A DNA stretch of 64,000 nucleotides from contig OY756963.1 of assembly GCA_963580455.1 (NCBI GenBank), positions 14,403,555 through 14,467,554 of the forward strand, read 5' to 3'. Both the position numbers and the translations under genes were made by a program. Shown in pieces: positions 1 through 12,676 of this stretch. The DNA comes from Euonymus europaeus (lineage: Eukaryota > Streptophyta > Magnoliopsida > Celastrales > Celastraceae). Within the stretch, counting starts at the first letter, position 1; each line of letters starts with the position of its first letter. The notes under the pieces are model-generated. The model saw only the letters and a program-made list of their open reading frames with translations. It was not told where the DNA came from and searched no databases.

Positions 1-170
1 AGTGATTATCTCTTTGATTTTATTTTTATTTGATTTTATTTGATATTATCTTAGACTTTATCCATTCAATCAATTCAATTTGGTTTGAACTCTTTAAAAA
101 TTTAAATAATTTAATTAATTTAATTTAAAGGGCTACAAAATTTTAATTATTAATTTTTTTAATGTCTACA
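1..170 (-). repeat. 3' LTR of the Tat element, partial
   Basis: Bases 1-170 align with 50431-50541 of the right-hand LTR. They share the start AGTGATTATCTCTTTG, the segment around CTCTTTAAAAATTTAA, and the end AATGTCTACA (AATGTCCACA on the right). On the minus strand this is the TG start of the LTR. About 40 bases around 40-80 are absent from the other LTR. The rest of the LTR lies left of the window. Confidence 0.8.
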
Positions 171-185
171 AATGCCCCCTTGAAG
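171..185 (-). other. Polypurine tract of the Tat element
   Basis: On the minus strand the 15 bases directly before the 3' LTR read CTTCAAGGGGGCATT. This G-rich purine run, abutting TGTAGACATT, is where second-strand synthesis would be primed. It supports the LTR boundary at base 170 and the minus orientation of the element. Confidence 0.6.
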
Positions 186-1025
186 ACTTAATTTATCTAA
201 GATTAGATAATTTAAGTCTTGAATTATTTCAACCATTTGAAATATGAGACCTATATTTAATTTTCCTACTAACAAATAGAGTTCTACTTGGGTTTGAAAA
301 TTTGACTTTAGCTATGATTGTTGACCCTATAAGAGAGGCACTAACCCCAAAACTTTCTCATAGCTATTTTCCCTACAAAAAACTTCTTTCCCGTAAGCTT
401 TCTTCTTCCTTTATTTATTTATTTTTATTTTTGTTGTTGTTGTTGTAAGCATTGAGATCCTTAGCTTTGAAGTCTGACACGTTCAAATCTATTGAACATC
501 TTGTGTTCATGCATATTGATGAATCCATGCATATGAAAGATTCTCATATAGCCATTCCCAAAGACTATAGCCCAAATCTGGGCATTCATCTTTATTTTTT
601 TATTTTATTTTTTTCAGGAATCTTTGCCTATCTAAAATTCTGAATATGACCTATGCGTGTATAGAAGCCTAGATGACTTGTTGAAAACTCACTTTCCATG
701 CTGGCGCTATTGGCAAGTCATTTATTTTTTATTTTTTACTTGTACTTAACATATCTTCTTCTTTTTTAGGCTATTGTCTTCTTGTTGGCATACATATCAA
801 GGATAAAACAACAAGGTATTGTTTTCTCAATTCAGTATTGTTCAACAAGATCACTTATATGATTTTTTTTTGTTCAATTTTTTTTCCTGTCAGTTTTTTT
901 TGACACTATTTTTTTCCAATCAATTTTTTCTGACACTATTTTTTCTGGCAATTTTTTTTTCCTGTCCATTTTTTTTTCTGCCTTTTTTTTTAGACTTACT
1001 TAAATTGGAATTTTTTTTTATAGAG
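186..1025. other. AT-rich leader between Tat polypurine tract and antisense gene
   Basis: No gene is seen. The stretch contains long T runs, dense between 860 and 1020, and short ORFs without recognisable similarity. It probably holds the promoter and 5' untranslated part, with possible introns, of the plus-strand plant-mobile-domain gene that follows. Confidence 0.4.
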
Positions 1026-4000
1026 ACATGACTTCTTTCAAACCGCATTCTGCTCCAAAGACGGATTTCGGGAGTAGCACAAACTCTAATCCTCAATGAA
1101 TTACAGAATCTAGTAATCCCAAGCTTAAAGGGAAAACAATTCGTTTTTCGATTACTTTTGTTGGACTTCACTCTTTTACGGGGCATACAGAGTTATCTCA
1201 AGCTTCATGTCAACAATCCAGTGATTGGTCGCTTTGCTATGACGCGTGTCAATCGATTTCAAGTTTTGGACATGTCCTTGATTAGCAGATCCAAAGAATG
1301 GGCATCCAAGGATGCCCATCACTCAGGCCTACCTTACTTGTGTATTCCTCCACATCATAATGATGATATCTTCATCCCACGACCTTTGATTGCCGAGAGT
1401 ATTGGAAACATACATGTTAGATGGGGGGTCATCTTTGAACTCTAGAGGAGAAATTTTATATCTCAATGGCTTTTGGGACTGGTCCAAACAAGTTGCTAGA
1501 CTCCTCAAAGAGAGAGGCTTGGAGGACTTGTCACTAGCAGTTCAACCAGCTACGATGGAATATCATCATCCTTCTTCAGCATATCAGGCTCTATGTGAGG
1601 TATGGTGTCTTGAAACCAATACCTTTGTGACGAGGCATGGAGAAAATGGAATTTCTCTTTGGAAAATACGAGATATTTTTGGATTGTCCATACTTGGCGA
1701 CTACTATGAAGAAGTTATTCCGAGTTTTAGGGAACTCACTTACGGAAAGTCCCTTCTAAAATCTTGTCTACATTTGTTTAAAGCTTTTCAACATAGAGTC
1801 AAAAAGAAGAAAGTGGACAGAATCAAACATGCACACTGGATTAACTTTTGACTTAGTGGAGTTTCTCGAAAATCCAATCCACGAGCAGATTCAAGTTACA
1901 AGAAATTAACAAACTTAGGAATGTTTGAATTTATAAGGAGTGGGACAACAACTCGTGTGCGACAACCCATATTGATTCTGAACCAGAGTTTTTCTCTGAA
2001 GATAGAAGAGATTTAGATTTTTTAACAGAACTAGACCTTGAATTATCCGTCGATAAAATTGATGAACTGGAGATAGCTGCATATCTCTCAATCTGGCTTC
2101 GTCGATTGGTTCTTCCATTTGGTGATGATAACTTGAGACCTACAACTTTTAAAGCTGCTTCTAGGATGGCTTCAGGTGTAAGATACAACTTGGTTCCACC
2201 TGTTCTGGCGAGTATTTATAAAGGTCTTAGCCAAACTTTTACTTCTGATAAAAAGGACCTTGGAAGAGTTGTTCAATCATTCCTAGGGCACTTTCTTCAT
2301 GGTTGGGTAGAATTGCATTTTCCTCGTGGTATATTTGACCTCATTGACACATCTTTTGGGCGTCCCACACTTAGGAGATATTCTAAAATTTTAAATGTCT
2401 ATCAGTTTTGGGAGCCTAACATGATAGACTGCATGAAACTTCTTCGTGGACACATGGACTCCACAAACTTTAAGTGGATTGCGAGTCATCCTCCAAAACA
2501 AGTTGGTAACCACACAGGCATTGAAGGTTTGTCCGAAGAGATTCAGGAATTTATGATGAGTATTTGACCTGCCTATTTACCATGTCGTCGGGGGTCATTA
2601 TACACCTTGGAAGTGTATAATCCCCATCAATTATCGAGACACCATGGATTCAAGCAAATAAATCCTGGATTTCCGAATCCATATTATTTTGAGTTGAATC
2701 CAAGTACCATTTATAGTTGTTGGTTAACTCTGACGAGAGTAGGGAGTAAGACAGAATTTCATGTTCCAAAGCCTTGTACTAATATGTGTGATCAAATTGA
2801 TCAAAAATGTGAAAATTGGTGGAACACTACAGTAGCTCCCATATTGCTTAACGTTTCCACTATTGTTTTGGAGAGTAGTGAACGTATTGATTTTAAACTT
2901 GTTGAGAATATTGTATCTACATTTTCTCGGAGGAAAAAAAGAGTTGGAGAGAACGACTCAATACCATTGTCACTGAAAGAGAAGTCTCCCAATGTGGATT
3001 TAGACATTAGAGAAGAGCATGCTTTGAAGAAATCTAAAGCTGGAACTTCATGGGAGAAAACTTCAGTTGACAAAATATTGTCAAAGGTAAAGTCTGTAAT
3101 TGTTGCAGTTCCACCCGAAGGAGCACTTATCGAAATTGAGTCTACTTATGACTCAGATGAGGTACCACTAGTTAGGAGATCTACTCACCTTCACTCTGAA
3201 AAACAAATTAATCTCAAAACTAGTACCAAAGATATTCATATGGAAGAAAAGAGTGATAAGAATCTCTCTCCATATTCTTGGAATAAAGGTATTGCCTTCT
3301 TTTCTTTGTTTTGTTATCTATTATTTGCCAATTCATCATTGAAAAATAAAATATGTTCTTCCTTTTTTTTGTAGCTTTCGATAACATTCCTGTAGATGAG
3401 ATGATTGGTGCCCTTGAGGGTTTTTCTGGTGATGGTTTCCCAATTAATTGTCCATCAAGTGATCTTCCTAATAGTATTGGAGGCGGTGTTATTCCATCCC
3501 CAAATTCTTCAGAGAACGGGAGTTTAAACTTGAGAGATGGAAGGGCCACTTCAAGGACATTGGAACAAAAAGTTTCCTACCCCAAATCCCCACAAGTGAC
3601 TGTTGTTTTATCCGCATCAACAAATCATAAAGATAAGTCACCATGTCCTTTAAATGAGCATGAAGAAATGCTTCGTGAAGCAATGACATGTCTCGAAAAG
3701 GAATTTAGCAAGGCATTGCATGGAGACTTATCGGACTTGAGATGATGGTGGACTTAAAAGCCATCCTGTTATAAAGACTTTTATCGTCAACTTTTTCGTA
3801 TTGATATTTCTCCCTTAATGGCAAAGGTTGTTGAATACTTGAATGATATTGATGATTTCCTTCGTGAGGAGTTACACTATGCTTCTTCTATCTCTAGAAA
3901 AAGGAGTTGGCTTCTTTGGAAGATCTTATTTCTGCTCGCATGCTTATTGTTCTAGATTTGACCAAGGAACATTGCAAGATAAAGGCAGAACAAAAGAAAG

Positions 4001-4191
4001 TTGGACTTGAGATTTCTCGTCTAGAGAATCAAGACAATGTTTTTTCCTCCAAACTTAGCTCCATTGATGAGAAAATGAAGAAAGAAAGTGATGACCTTGA
4101 TCAATTGAAGGAATCTCGTTCAAAGTTAAAGAAGCTCCAAGTTAAGGATCTACCACAACTGAATCAATTGTTAGACGAAGGCAAATTTTGA
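1026..4191 (+). pseudogene. Antisense plant mobile domain (PMD, aminotransferase-like) gene carried by the Tat element
   Basis: This gene runs opposite to the retrotransposon, between integrase and 3' LTR. The reading frame is split over 1158-1445, 1390-1851, 1984-2567, 2571-3374, 3374-3745 and 3907-4191. Typical PMD blocks are visible: a region ending CEVWCLETNTFVTRHGE then ISLWKIRDIFGLSILGDYYEE (1590-1730), AAYLSIWLRRLVLPFG (about 2080-2130), and MASGVRYNLVPPVLASIYKG (2165-2225). A W-rich segment follows near 2810, then an acidic and serine-rich tail, and a coiled coil rich in K, E and L at 3960-4185. An intron with a TTTTTTTGTAG acceptor probably ends at 3373. PMD proteins occur in plant retroelements and MULEs and in the domesticated MAIN/MAIL family, which act in silencing and development. 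Stops and shifts make this copy a likely pseudogene, though some breaks may be introns. Confidence 0.72.
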
Positions 4192-4656
4192 AGAAGAATT
4201 CCGCGGACTAGCAAATTGGATCAATAAGCATTAGGCTTATTATTTATTTATTTATTCTTGCAATTTTTTTTAGCTAGTTCTTTTCCTTCATGTAACAAAC
4301 ATTCATATCGATGAATTCTCTTGCTCTATTTTTTTTAGAATACCTTGTTGCACAATCAAGTACATACAAAGGTTCTCTCAAAGAAGAAACCTTAGAACTC
4401 ATTTCAATATGAATACATATTGTCTCAAACAAAGGATTTTTTTTTTTTTTGGAATTTGACTAAACTTGAGAATTCTTAAGCTGCCTACCTACCCCTTTTG
4501 AGGGATCAAGTCAAACGTAGTTCCATGCAAAGATTTTTTTTAACTATTTTTTGCCTAGACCGCCCTTTCAGGCTTTTAATCTAGCGAGTTTTTTTTTTAA
4601 AAAAAATGTCATTCATAGTTTATACTCATATGGGCAAGGAGTATTACAACTTGTTT
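4192..4656. other. AT-rich spacer between antisense gene and pol
   Basis: This stretch lies between the 3' ends of two convergent units, the plus-strand PMD gene and the minus-strand pol. It contains T runs and no recognisable coding sequence. It probably supplies the 3' untranslated parts of both. Confidence 0.4.
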
Positions 4657-5880
4657 CTAAGCGTAAAAATGCCTCAAAAATTTTGCATTGATAGGTCTGA
4701 TTCGTAGACCGTCCTTGTCAACAATCTTATAAGCACCATCTGAGTAAACTTCCGTGACTACATAAGGTCCATCCCATTTAGGTAGGAACTTGCCCCCAGT
4801 CCGACGAGTGATCCCGATCAGTCTCCTTATAGCCAAGACCAAGTCTTCTACTTGGAATGATCGAGGAATTACTTTTTTTATTAAAAGCTCTGGACATATG
4901 AGCTTGATAACATTCTAGTTGTTTTTGAGCTTCTAGCCTTCTTTCATCTAAGGACTCAAGTTCTTCTAACCTTATTGGGCATTTTGCTCCATTGTAAGGT
5001 CTTCCTAAATAGCAATCATGAGAGACAGAATTTGACATTTCAATGGTATCACTGCTTCAACGGCATAAACCAAAGAATATGGTGTAGCTTGTGTTGGTGT
5101 TCTATAAGTTATTCGGTAGGCCCACAAAGCTTCTCCTACCCTTTCATGCCAATCCCTATTTGAATTAGAGACAACTTTTTTTGACAAAGTGCAAAGAGTT
5201 TTGTTAAAGGCTTCTGCAAGTCCATTTGTTGCTGCATTGTACGTGAAGGAATTATGTTGGACGAAATGAAACTTTTGACAAAGTTTGTCCATTGGGCTAT
5301 TATAGAATGACTTCCCATTATCAGTAATGATATATCGAGGAACACCATACCTATAGATGATTTGACCTTGGATAAAATCTACAACGGTCTCTTTTTTAAC
5401 TTCTTTGAATGGAAGTGCTTCCGCTCATCTTGAGAAATAATCCATAGCTGCCAAGACATACAAGTGGCCAGCAGAAGATTTTGGATTTATGGGTCTTACA
5501 ACATCCAAACCCCAAGCATCAAAAGGCCATGAAGCAACAATCGGATGTAAGGGCTCCGGTGGTTGATGTATAAAGTTTGTATGAACTTGACAAACTTCAC
5601 ATCTTTTGGCATGGTCCATAGAATCTTTTACCATGGTCGACCAATAATATGCCATCCTTTTTATTCGAAAGTGGAGTTTTGGTACGGACTGATGAGCTCC
5701 ATATATCCCATAATGCATCTCTTCCAACACTTGATTTGCTTATTTTTTACTTAGGCATTGAAGAAAAACATCGTCAAAAGAACGCCGATAAAGCGTATCT
5801 TTGTAATAAATGAATTTGGGGGCACGTCGTCTCACTTTAGTCTTGTGACGATGATCACTTGGTAACTTTCCGTACTGAAG
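4657..5880 (-). pseudogene. Tat element integrase region, broken
   Basis: Read on the minus strand, the HHCC zinc-binding part is at 5730-5580 (H of MHYGIYGAH, then CEVCQ). The catalytic core follows: first Asp in WGLDVVRP near 5505, second in ITDNGKSF near 5320, and Glu in GLAEAFNKTL near 5200, a D,D,E pattern. The C-terminal part ends with GPYVVTEVYSDGAYKI and HFYA at 4657. The frame breaks at a TGA just after DYFSR (near 5430, where the family usually has W) and at further shifts near 5300, 5040 and 4845. The integrase would insert element cDNA into the chromosome. This copy cannot be made as one protein. No chromodomain is present, as expected for Tat rather than chromoviruses. Confidence 0.85.
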
Positions 5881-5924
5881 AAAGTCAAAAATTGGTTACC
5901 TCCAATCTTCATTTTCAGTTTCAA

Positions 5925-6541
5925 CTACTGAGATATTGTTATTACTTCCACGTCATCTCTGTCTTCACCTTCATGTGTCCATGATGGAATGATCCATCTT
6001 TGACAAATGGACCTAACTGTGATGTCTTTATTGGAATTAGCTAATACAATAGCTAAATTGGCCAATGCATCTGCTTGTCGATTTTCATTCCTTGGGACAT
6101 GGATAATACTAATCAAGTCAAATTGTTCCAAAAGCTTAGCTGCATGCTTTTGGTAAAGAATGAAATCAAGCTTCCGGACTTCATATTTTGATAAGAGTTG
6201 GTTGGCTACCAACTTAGAATCTCCAAAAACTTCAAGTTGTCCGAGTTGCATTTTCAAAGCCAATTATCAAAGCTTGGTATTCCTCCAAATTATTGGAACA
6301 TGTTTCCATCAACATGAAGGAGAATGGCATGACTTCATTTTAAGGAGTAACGAAAACTACCCCGGCTCCCGCACAATATTTTTGAGCAGCACCATCAAAG
6401 AAAAATCTTCATGATGGTATTACATCGGTGAAGAAGGCTTTTTCATCCGAAAACTCTTCTGGGAGTTCCCACTCTGCTGGAATCAGATGGTTTGCCAGAA
6501 AATCTGCCAAGATTTGTCCTTTTACGGCTTTTTGAGGCACA
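5925..6541 (-). pseudogene. Tat element tether and second (archaeal-type) RNase H, left part of split pol
   Basis: Directly left of the Tekay insertion the minus strand continues the pol frame with QKAVKGQILADFLANH, the conserved tether after RNase H. It then shows a second RNase H-like domain: FFFDGAAQ (first Asp), NNLEEYQALIIG (Glu), LEVFGDSKLVANQL (Asp, near 6220) and NRQADALANLA (last Asp, near 6060). Two RNase H domains in one pol are a known feature of Tat elements. An in-frame stop follows DVIPS near 6417 (family W), and another follows VTP near 6350. Confidence 0.82.
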
Positions 6542-6546
6542 AAGAC

Positions 6547-8811
6547 TGTCACGCCCCTCTCCCAGATAGATGCAGATGAGCACCCATGAATCCCAGAGAC
6601 GTGACCGGCAGGGAACTCCTCCGTTCCCCGAACCGGATTTACACCCCAAACTACCCAAACACTACATAAGTAATCTCACATATATATATATATATATAAA
6701 TCTCAACCATAATCCCAAATACTCCAAACATAATGTAATATGCAATCCAGAGTCTACAGCGGAAAAATCCAAATATCATAAATACGAAAAAACAAATACT
6801 GAAAACAGACAAATCATCCCCACACCAGCTACATCACGCCTCACGCATCCCTGCGCTGATCATCCACTCCGGCTATCTCACCTGAAATCATGTGAATGAA
6901 AGGGATGAGCTACAAAGCTCAGTAGGGATATAGAGGAATATCAATCATCAGAATAAACGGAAAGTAAAAGCTCAAGAGGTAAGTGAAATGAACAGGAAAC
7001 TCAAATAGTGATACACTCCCGTATCACCGAACTCCAGTAAATCAGAGATAAAGTAAGAAAGTCTGTATGATATAGAATACATACAGAGAAACCATAAGTG
7101 ATACACATCACATCTCATCACAATCAGTCAATCCGTAGGATAGATACCGAGTAGGTTCCACCACTACCATCCTCAAGTACAACTCTCAAATCAGTACTCA
7201 ACCATAATCCAACTCAAATCCGTATCAACTCAAATCCGTATCAACACAAATCTGTATCAACTCATATCCACATAACAACAGAAAATCCTCCCCTGGACCC
7301 ACCCTGATCCCCGCAAGGTGTCTCCCAGTCCAGGTACTCCCCAGATTGGATGAGGATCGAGCCTACATCAGGTACTCGATAGCATCGCCTACATCGAAGA
7401 GCGTCCCCTAGGATGTACCTCACCTCAATCCGGTCTCCAGGTACGTACCCGATCAAAACCATCGATAAATCATCCAGTAAGCTGGGTTGCCCGATGTGGG
7501 TCCCATGCTCTACAAATCATCCCTCCATAATCTCACAAATCATAGAAGATCATCATAATGGAATCCTATCCGGACTCTCGAGGATAAACCAGGCATCAGG
7601 AGATGGGTAACAACCAATGGATGTGGGCCCCACAAAAGGATAAGTGGACCCCCACAAAAGGATAAGTGGGCCCCACGAGATGATAGGTGGTCCCCACCAG
7701 GATAGTGGGCCCCACAAGAGACACGATGCACAACAATACTGCCAGTCGTACATATACCTTCAAACAAACCACATATAATCATAACACATTGCAATTGCGG
7801 AAATAAATCAGATAAGAGTAGAAAAAGAGAAATTCCCAACCTCCGGGAATTTCACACCAATAGACAAATAGGAGTCCGTCGAATACGGAACCCCCGGAAC
7901 CCCAAATAAGAAATAGGGCAGAATCCCTACCTGGAATGTCGACTAAGCTAATCCGTAATACGTCTGAAAACTCCAAATCAATCTCCTGCATCAAAATACG
8001 GATACGTATACACGACAGTCAAAATACGAAAAGTCAACCAAAAGTCAACGGTCAAACCGGGTCAAATAGTCAACGGTCAAACCGGGTCAAATAGTCAACG
8101 GTCAACTCGGGTCAAATAGTCCACGGTCAAACCGGGTCAAATAGTCAAACCGGGTCAACCCAGTCAAAACGGGTCAAACCCGAGTCAACGGGTCAACTCG
8201 GTCAAACCCGAGTCAATTCGCCGGAGCTGAGTCAACTCGGTCGGCCGGTCGCCGGAATCCATTTTTCCGGCGAATTTTCCGGTCACTCCTACATCAAAAC
8301 GAAGCCCACAACAACAGAAATCTAATAGTACCTGTCTCGTTCCAAAATTCCTACTGAATCAACCGGGATCGAGCTTTGAAATTTTGAAAAACCGAAACTT
8401 CTCAGGGCGATTCCGCCGTCTACGGTGGTCCGATGGTGGTGATTCTACTTGGGTTTTGCTCCTCTCTTCACGAGCTTCGATTTGACACCTTACTTGCTCC
8501 GATCGGACCACAAACGAACAACTTCTTCTCTCTCTCTCTCTCTCCTCCCCCCTCTCTCTCTCTCCTTCGGCCAAATCTGCCGGAAAAACCAGAAAAATCT
8601 GGGTTATCCCAGATTTTTGGTGAAAATTACCGTTTTGCCCCTTATTCCCAAATAACACTTAAACTTCTATAATCCATAACAAATCCAATTCAACTCCGAT
8701 TTAGCTGATTCTTACGTCAATATTTTTCTAAAAATATGTAGTATTTATTAAAAATATTAAATTTGAAAAATTATTATATATTTTTTAAAATTTTGGGTTC
8801 GGGATATTACA
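6547..8811 (-). repeat. Tekay LTR 1 (3' LTR of copy A), 2265 bp
   Basis: The LTR is bounded by TGTCACG and TATTACA. It contains an AT microsatellite near 6680-6700, a GA/CT microsatellite at about 8529-8568, and a GTCAA-rich minisatellite at 8016-8240. It is the longest of the three LTRs because its minisatellite has the most copies. Short ORFs on either strand inside it have no recognisable similarity. Confidence 0.92.
8016..8240 (-). promoter_or_regulatory. Array of about 22 W-box-like TTGAC cores in LTR 1
   Basis: By eye count about 22 GTCAA motifs occur in 225 bases. Each is preceded by A or G in almost every case, so the element strand reads TTGACY, the W-box core bound by plant WRKY factors. 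The array begins about 570 bases into the LTR in element sense, where U3 enhancers are expected. Binding or inducibility is inferred, not shown. Confidence 0.45.
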
Positions 8812-8826
8812 TCCTCCCCCCCTTGG
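8812..8826 (-). other. Polypurine tract of Tekay copy A
   Basis: The minus strand reads CCAAGGGGGGGAGGA directly before the LTR start TGTAATATCC. The same tract follows LTR 2 at 15775-15789. It fixes the internal boundary of the 3' LTR. Confidence 0.75.
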
Positions 8827-8911
8827 AAAACAATTTCGTCCTCGAAATTACCTAAAGGGTAATTATTAAGTAATCAAAGGTAAAATAATTAGTATAAAAT
8901 ACGAAAAATAC

Positions 8912-11900
8912 CTAGGTCGTAAACAAGTCTGGATAGCGCTCCCGCATATCTGACTCTACCTCCTAGGTAGCCTCCTGAACTCCATAATGCTGCCATAACA
9001 CCTTAACTAAGGGTATGGTCTTCGAACGTAATCTCCGTATCTGGCTATCCAAAATCTGAACCGGACGTACCTCATAGGTAGCATCCTCTCCAATCTCCAG
9101 AGTCGACCAATCAATAATATGGGAGGGATCCCGATGATACCTCCGTAACATAGAAACATGAAATACACCATGAACTCCGGACAACTGTGGTGGCAATGCC
9201 AACCTATAAGCCAAACTCCCTACTCTCTCCAAGATCTCAAATGGCCCAATAAACCTGGGGGTTAACTTCCTTGATCTACCAAAACGCTGTATCCCTCGCT
9301 TCGGACTAACCTTGAGGAATACGTGATCACCCACCTGAAACTCTAGAGGTCTCCGCCTACGATCTGCATAACTCTTCTGACGTGACTGAGCCGTCAGAAG
9401 TCGCTGTCTGATAACTGCCACAGCCTCAGTGGTCTGCTGAATCAAATCTGGTCCCAACAGGGGTCTATCCCCAACCTCCGACCAACAAAGTGGTGACCTA
9501 CATGGTCTACCATACAATGCCTCAAATGGTGCCATCTGAATACTACTCTGGTAAGAGTTGTTATACACAAACTCCACCAATGGAATATGCGTCTCCCAAT
9601 CACCCCTGAAATCCATAACACACGACCGAAGCATGTCCTCCAAAATCTGTATAGTCCTCTCACTCTGACCGTCAGTCTGTGGGTGAAACGCTGTACTAAA
9701 ACTCAACATCGTCCCCAGGGTGTCCTGAAAACTGCTCCAAAAGCAAGAAGTGAAACGAGGATCCCTGTCGGATACAATGGACACGGGTACCCCATGTAGC
9801 CGTACAACCTCTCGAATGTAAAGTCTAGTAAGTGTCTCCACCGAGTCAGTTTGCTGAATCGGTAAAAAGTGAGCTGTCTTCGTCAATCTATCAACAACAA
9901 CCCACACAGCATCATGTCTCCTCACAGTCCTCGGTAATCCCATCACAAAATCCATACACACATGCTCCCACTTCCACTCAGGCAATGGAAGCGGCTGTAA
10001 CAATCCAGGAGGTCTCCTATGCTCTGCCTTCACCTGCTAACAGGTAAGACATCTCAACACAGTCTGGGCCACATCTCTCTTCAGTCCGCTCCACCAATAC
10101 TGTCTCCGTACAACTCGATACATCTTAGTAGCACCAGGATGTATCGCGAACTGAGAATAGTGTGCCTCTCTAAGTATCTCATCTCTCAACTCAACATCTT
10201 CTGGAACCACTAATCGACCTCTAAAACGAACTCCTTCATCAGCACCTCGAATCCAACCATCCATATCCTCAATATCATCAAATATCGCATCACCAAGCTG
10301 TGCATCCAACACCTTCTGTACTAGTGCTGGACGACTCACCAAACTGCTCAGGGAACATCTATCACCCCTGTCACTAACATCTAGTCGGTACTGCCCAATG
10401 ATGTCCACCAACTCAAACTCCCGAAGTGACAGTCGTGCCACTGCCAACTTCCTACTCAAGGCGTCAGCCACCACATTGGCCTTGCCTGGATGATACTGCA
10501 ATGAGAAATCATAATCTCCAAGGTACTCCATCCATCTCCGCTGCCTCTGATTCAGATCCTTCTGTGTAAATAAGTGTCGTAAACTCCTGTGATCTGAAAA
10601 CACCTCAAACTGCTCCCCATAAAGGTAATGTCTCCACTGCTTAAGTGCGAACACTATAGCAGCCAACTCCAAATCATGTACAGGATAATTCCTCTCATGT
10701 GGCTTCAACAGTCGTGAAGCATACTCCACCACTCTATCCTGCTGCATAAGCACACAACCTAAACCAATCCCTGAAGCATCACAATATACATGATAACTAA
10801 TACCACTATCTGGAATGGTCAGGACTGAAGGTGATGTGAGTCGGGTCTTCAGCTCCCGAAAAGCCTGCTCACATCTATCAGTCCACACGAAAGGAACACC
10901 CTTCCGCGTCAACTCAGTCATCGGTGAAGCAATCCGTGAAAATCCCTCTATAAACCTCCTGTAGTAACCTGCTAATCCCAGGAAACTACGAATCTCTCCC
11001 ACTGTCCTCGGAGTCCTCCAATCCAACACAGCCTCCACCTTGGCAGGATCCACTGCCACTCCATCTCTGGATATCACATGCCCCAAGAATTTCACCTGAG
11101 TCGCCCAAAACTCGCACTTACTCAGCTTGGCATACAACTGATGCTCTCTGAGTGTCTGCAGAACAATCTCCAAATGCCCCCTATGCTCCTCCTCTGTGGC
11201 CGAATACACCAATATATCATCGATGAAGACTATCACAAACTGGTCAAGATACTGTCTGAACACTCTATGCATCAAATCCATAAAAGCTGCTGGGGCATTG
11301 GTCAGCCCAAACGGCATGACCAGAAACTCATAATGACCATATCGAGTACGAAATGCCGTCTTCGATATGTCCTCCTCTCGAATCCTCAACTGGTGATAAC
11401 CTGACCTGAGATCAATCTTGGAGTAATAGTGACTACCCCTCAATTGATCAAACAAATCATTTATCCTCGGTAACGGGTACTTATTCTTCACAGTCACCCT
11501 ATTCAACTTCCTGTAGTCCACACACATCCTCATCGATCCGTCCTTCTTCTTCACGAAGAGAACTAGAGCACCCCATGGTGAAGTACTGGGTCTGATAAAT
11601 CCTAGACCCTGCAACTCCCGCAACTGCCTATCCAACTCCCTCAACTCTGCTGGAGCCATCCTATACGGTGGAATAGAAATCGGGTCTGTACCCGGATATA
11701 ACTCAATCACAAAATCAATCTCTCGCTGTGGTGATAATCCTGGTAACTCATCAGGAAATACATCCAAATACTCCTCTACCACTGGCACAACCGTACTAGT
11801 CTCAATCTCCGATGTAGAAGTCAAGCTCGCCACTAGACAGTCAGTATATCGTGGGTTGTCAAGAAAGTGAGAACATGTAACAACCCGCGACCCACAAAAA

Positions 11901-12676
11901 CTAACTCGCCCAGATGGTGATGTCAGCGTGACCCTACGCTCTGTACAATCTATCACAGCATCATAGTCAGTCAACCAGTCCAATCCAAGTATCACATCGT
12001 AATCAATGAACTCCATAACATATAAGTCCGCTCGAAACTCGTGATCAGCAAATCGAAAAATACAACCCCTACAAATGCTCCTCACCACAGTACCTGACCC
12101 CAACGGAGAATCCACTACCAATCTCCTATCCAAATCCGAAATCTCTAACCCCAATGCCTCAACGAACGAGGTAGAAATAAACGAATGTGTGGCACCGGTA
12201 TCAAATAAAACACGAGCCCAAGAATTGAAAAGTAAAACTCTACCTCCAATGAAATCACGATCTGGTGCTGGCTCGGGTGCAACTGCATAAACTCCAGCTC
12301 TCTGGCCTTGCCTCTGCTGCTGCTGCTGCTGTCTCACTGGTGGTGCTGGAGGTCTGGCCCCTCTGCCTGCTGGAGCTCTAGGTGCTGGTGCTGCAAGTGC
12401 TGGGGCTCCCTGTCCTCTGCCTGATGATGCTGTACGACTCCTCGGGCAATAGCTCTGGACATGTCCTGGTAGTCCACAAGAGAAACACAATGGGCTATCC
12501 GCTCTGGGACAGTCCGATATCATGTGCCCAGTATGACCACACGCATAACAATACAATCCAGCTATGGACCCCTGTCCCTGTCGTGGACCCTGTTGTCGCT
12601 GCTGCGGACCCTGCTGTCCCTGTCTCTAAGAACTCTGCTGCTGACTCGGACGGTCCTGCCTCCTGTCCTGGAATCT
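8912..12676 (-). pseudogene. Tekay copy A pol (protease, RT, RNase H, integrase, chromodomain), three stops
   Basis: After a glutamine-rich linker the frame holds two zinc knuckles of CX2CX4HX4C form just after 12556, protease with [11 protein letters not shown] with FIDDILVYS, RNase H with YCDASG, DLELAA and VFSDHRSL, and the integrase zinc motif H-X6-H ... CLTC ending at 10037. The integrase core has D, D and E with 35 residues between the last two ([24 protein letters not shown]). A GPF-type region and a chromodomain close the frame. Three in-frame stops break it: TAG in the linker near 12628, TAG after CLTC at 10037-10039 (where the family has Q), and TAG at 8961-8963 where copy B has W in the chromodomain. 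Apart from the first and third, the lesions are shared with copy B. Length and order are normal for a Tekay pol. Confidence 0.93.

Noticed and set aside
8433..8672. Serine/leucine-rich ORFs around the CT microsatellite in each Tekay LTR
   Set aside because: They are microsatellite translations in LTR DNA; the frame changes between LTR copies.
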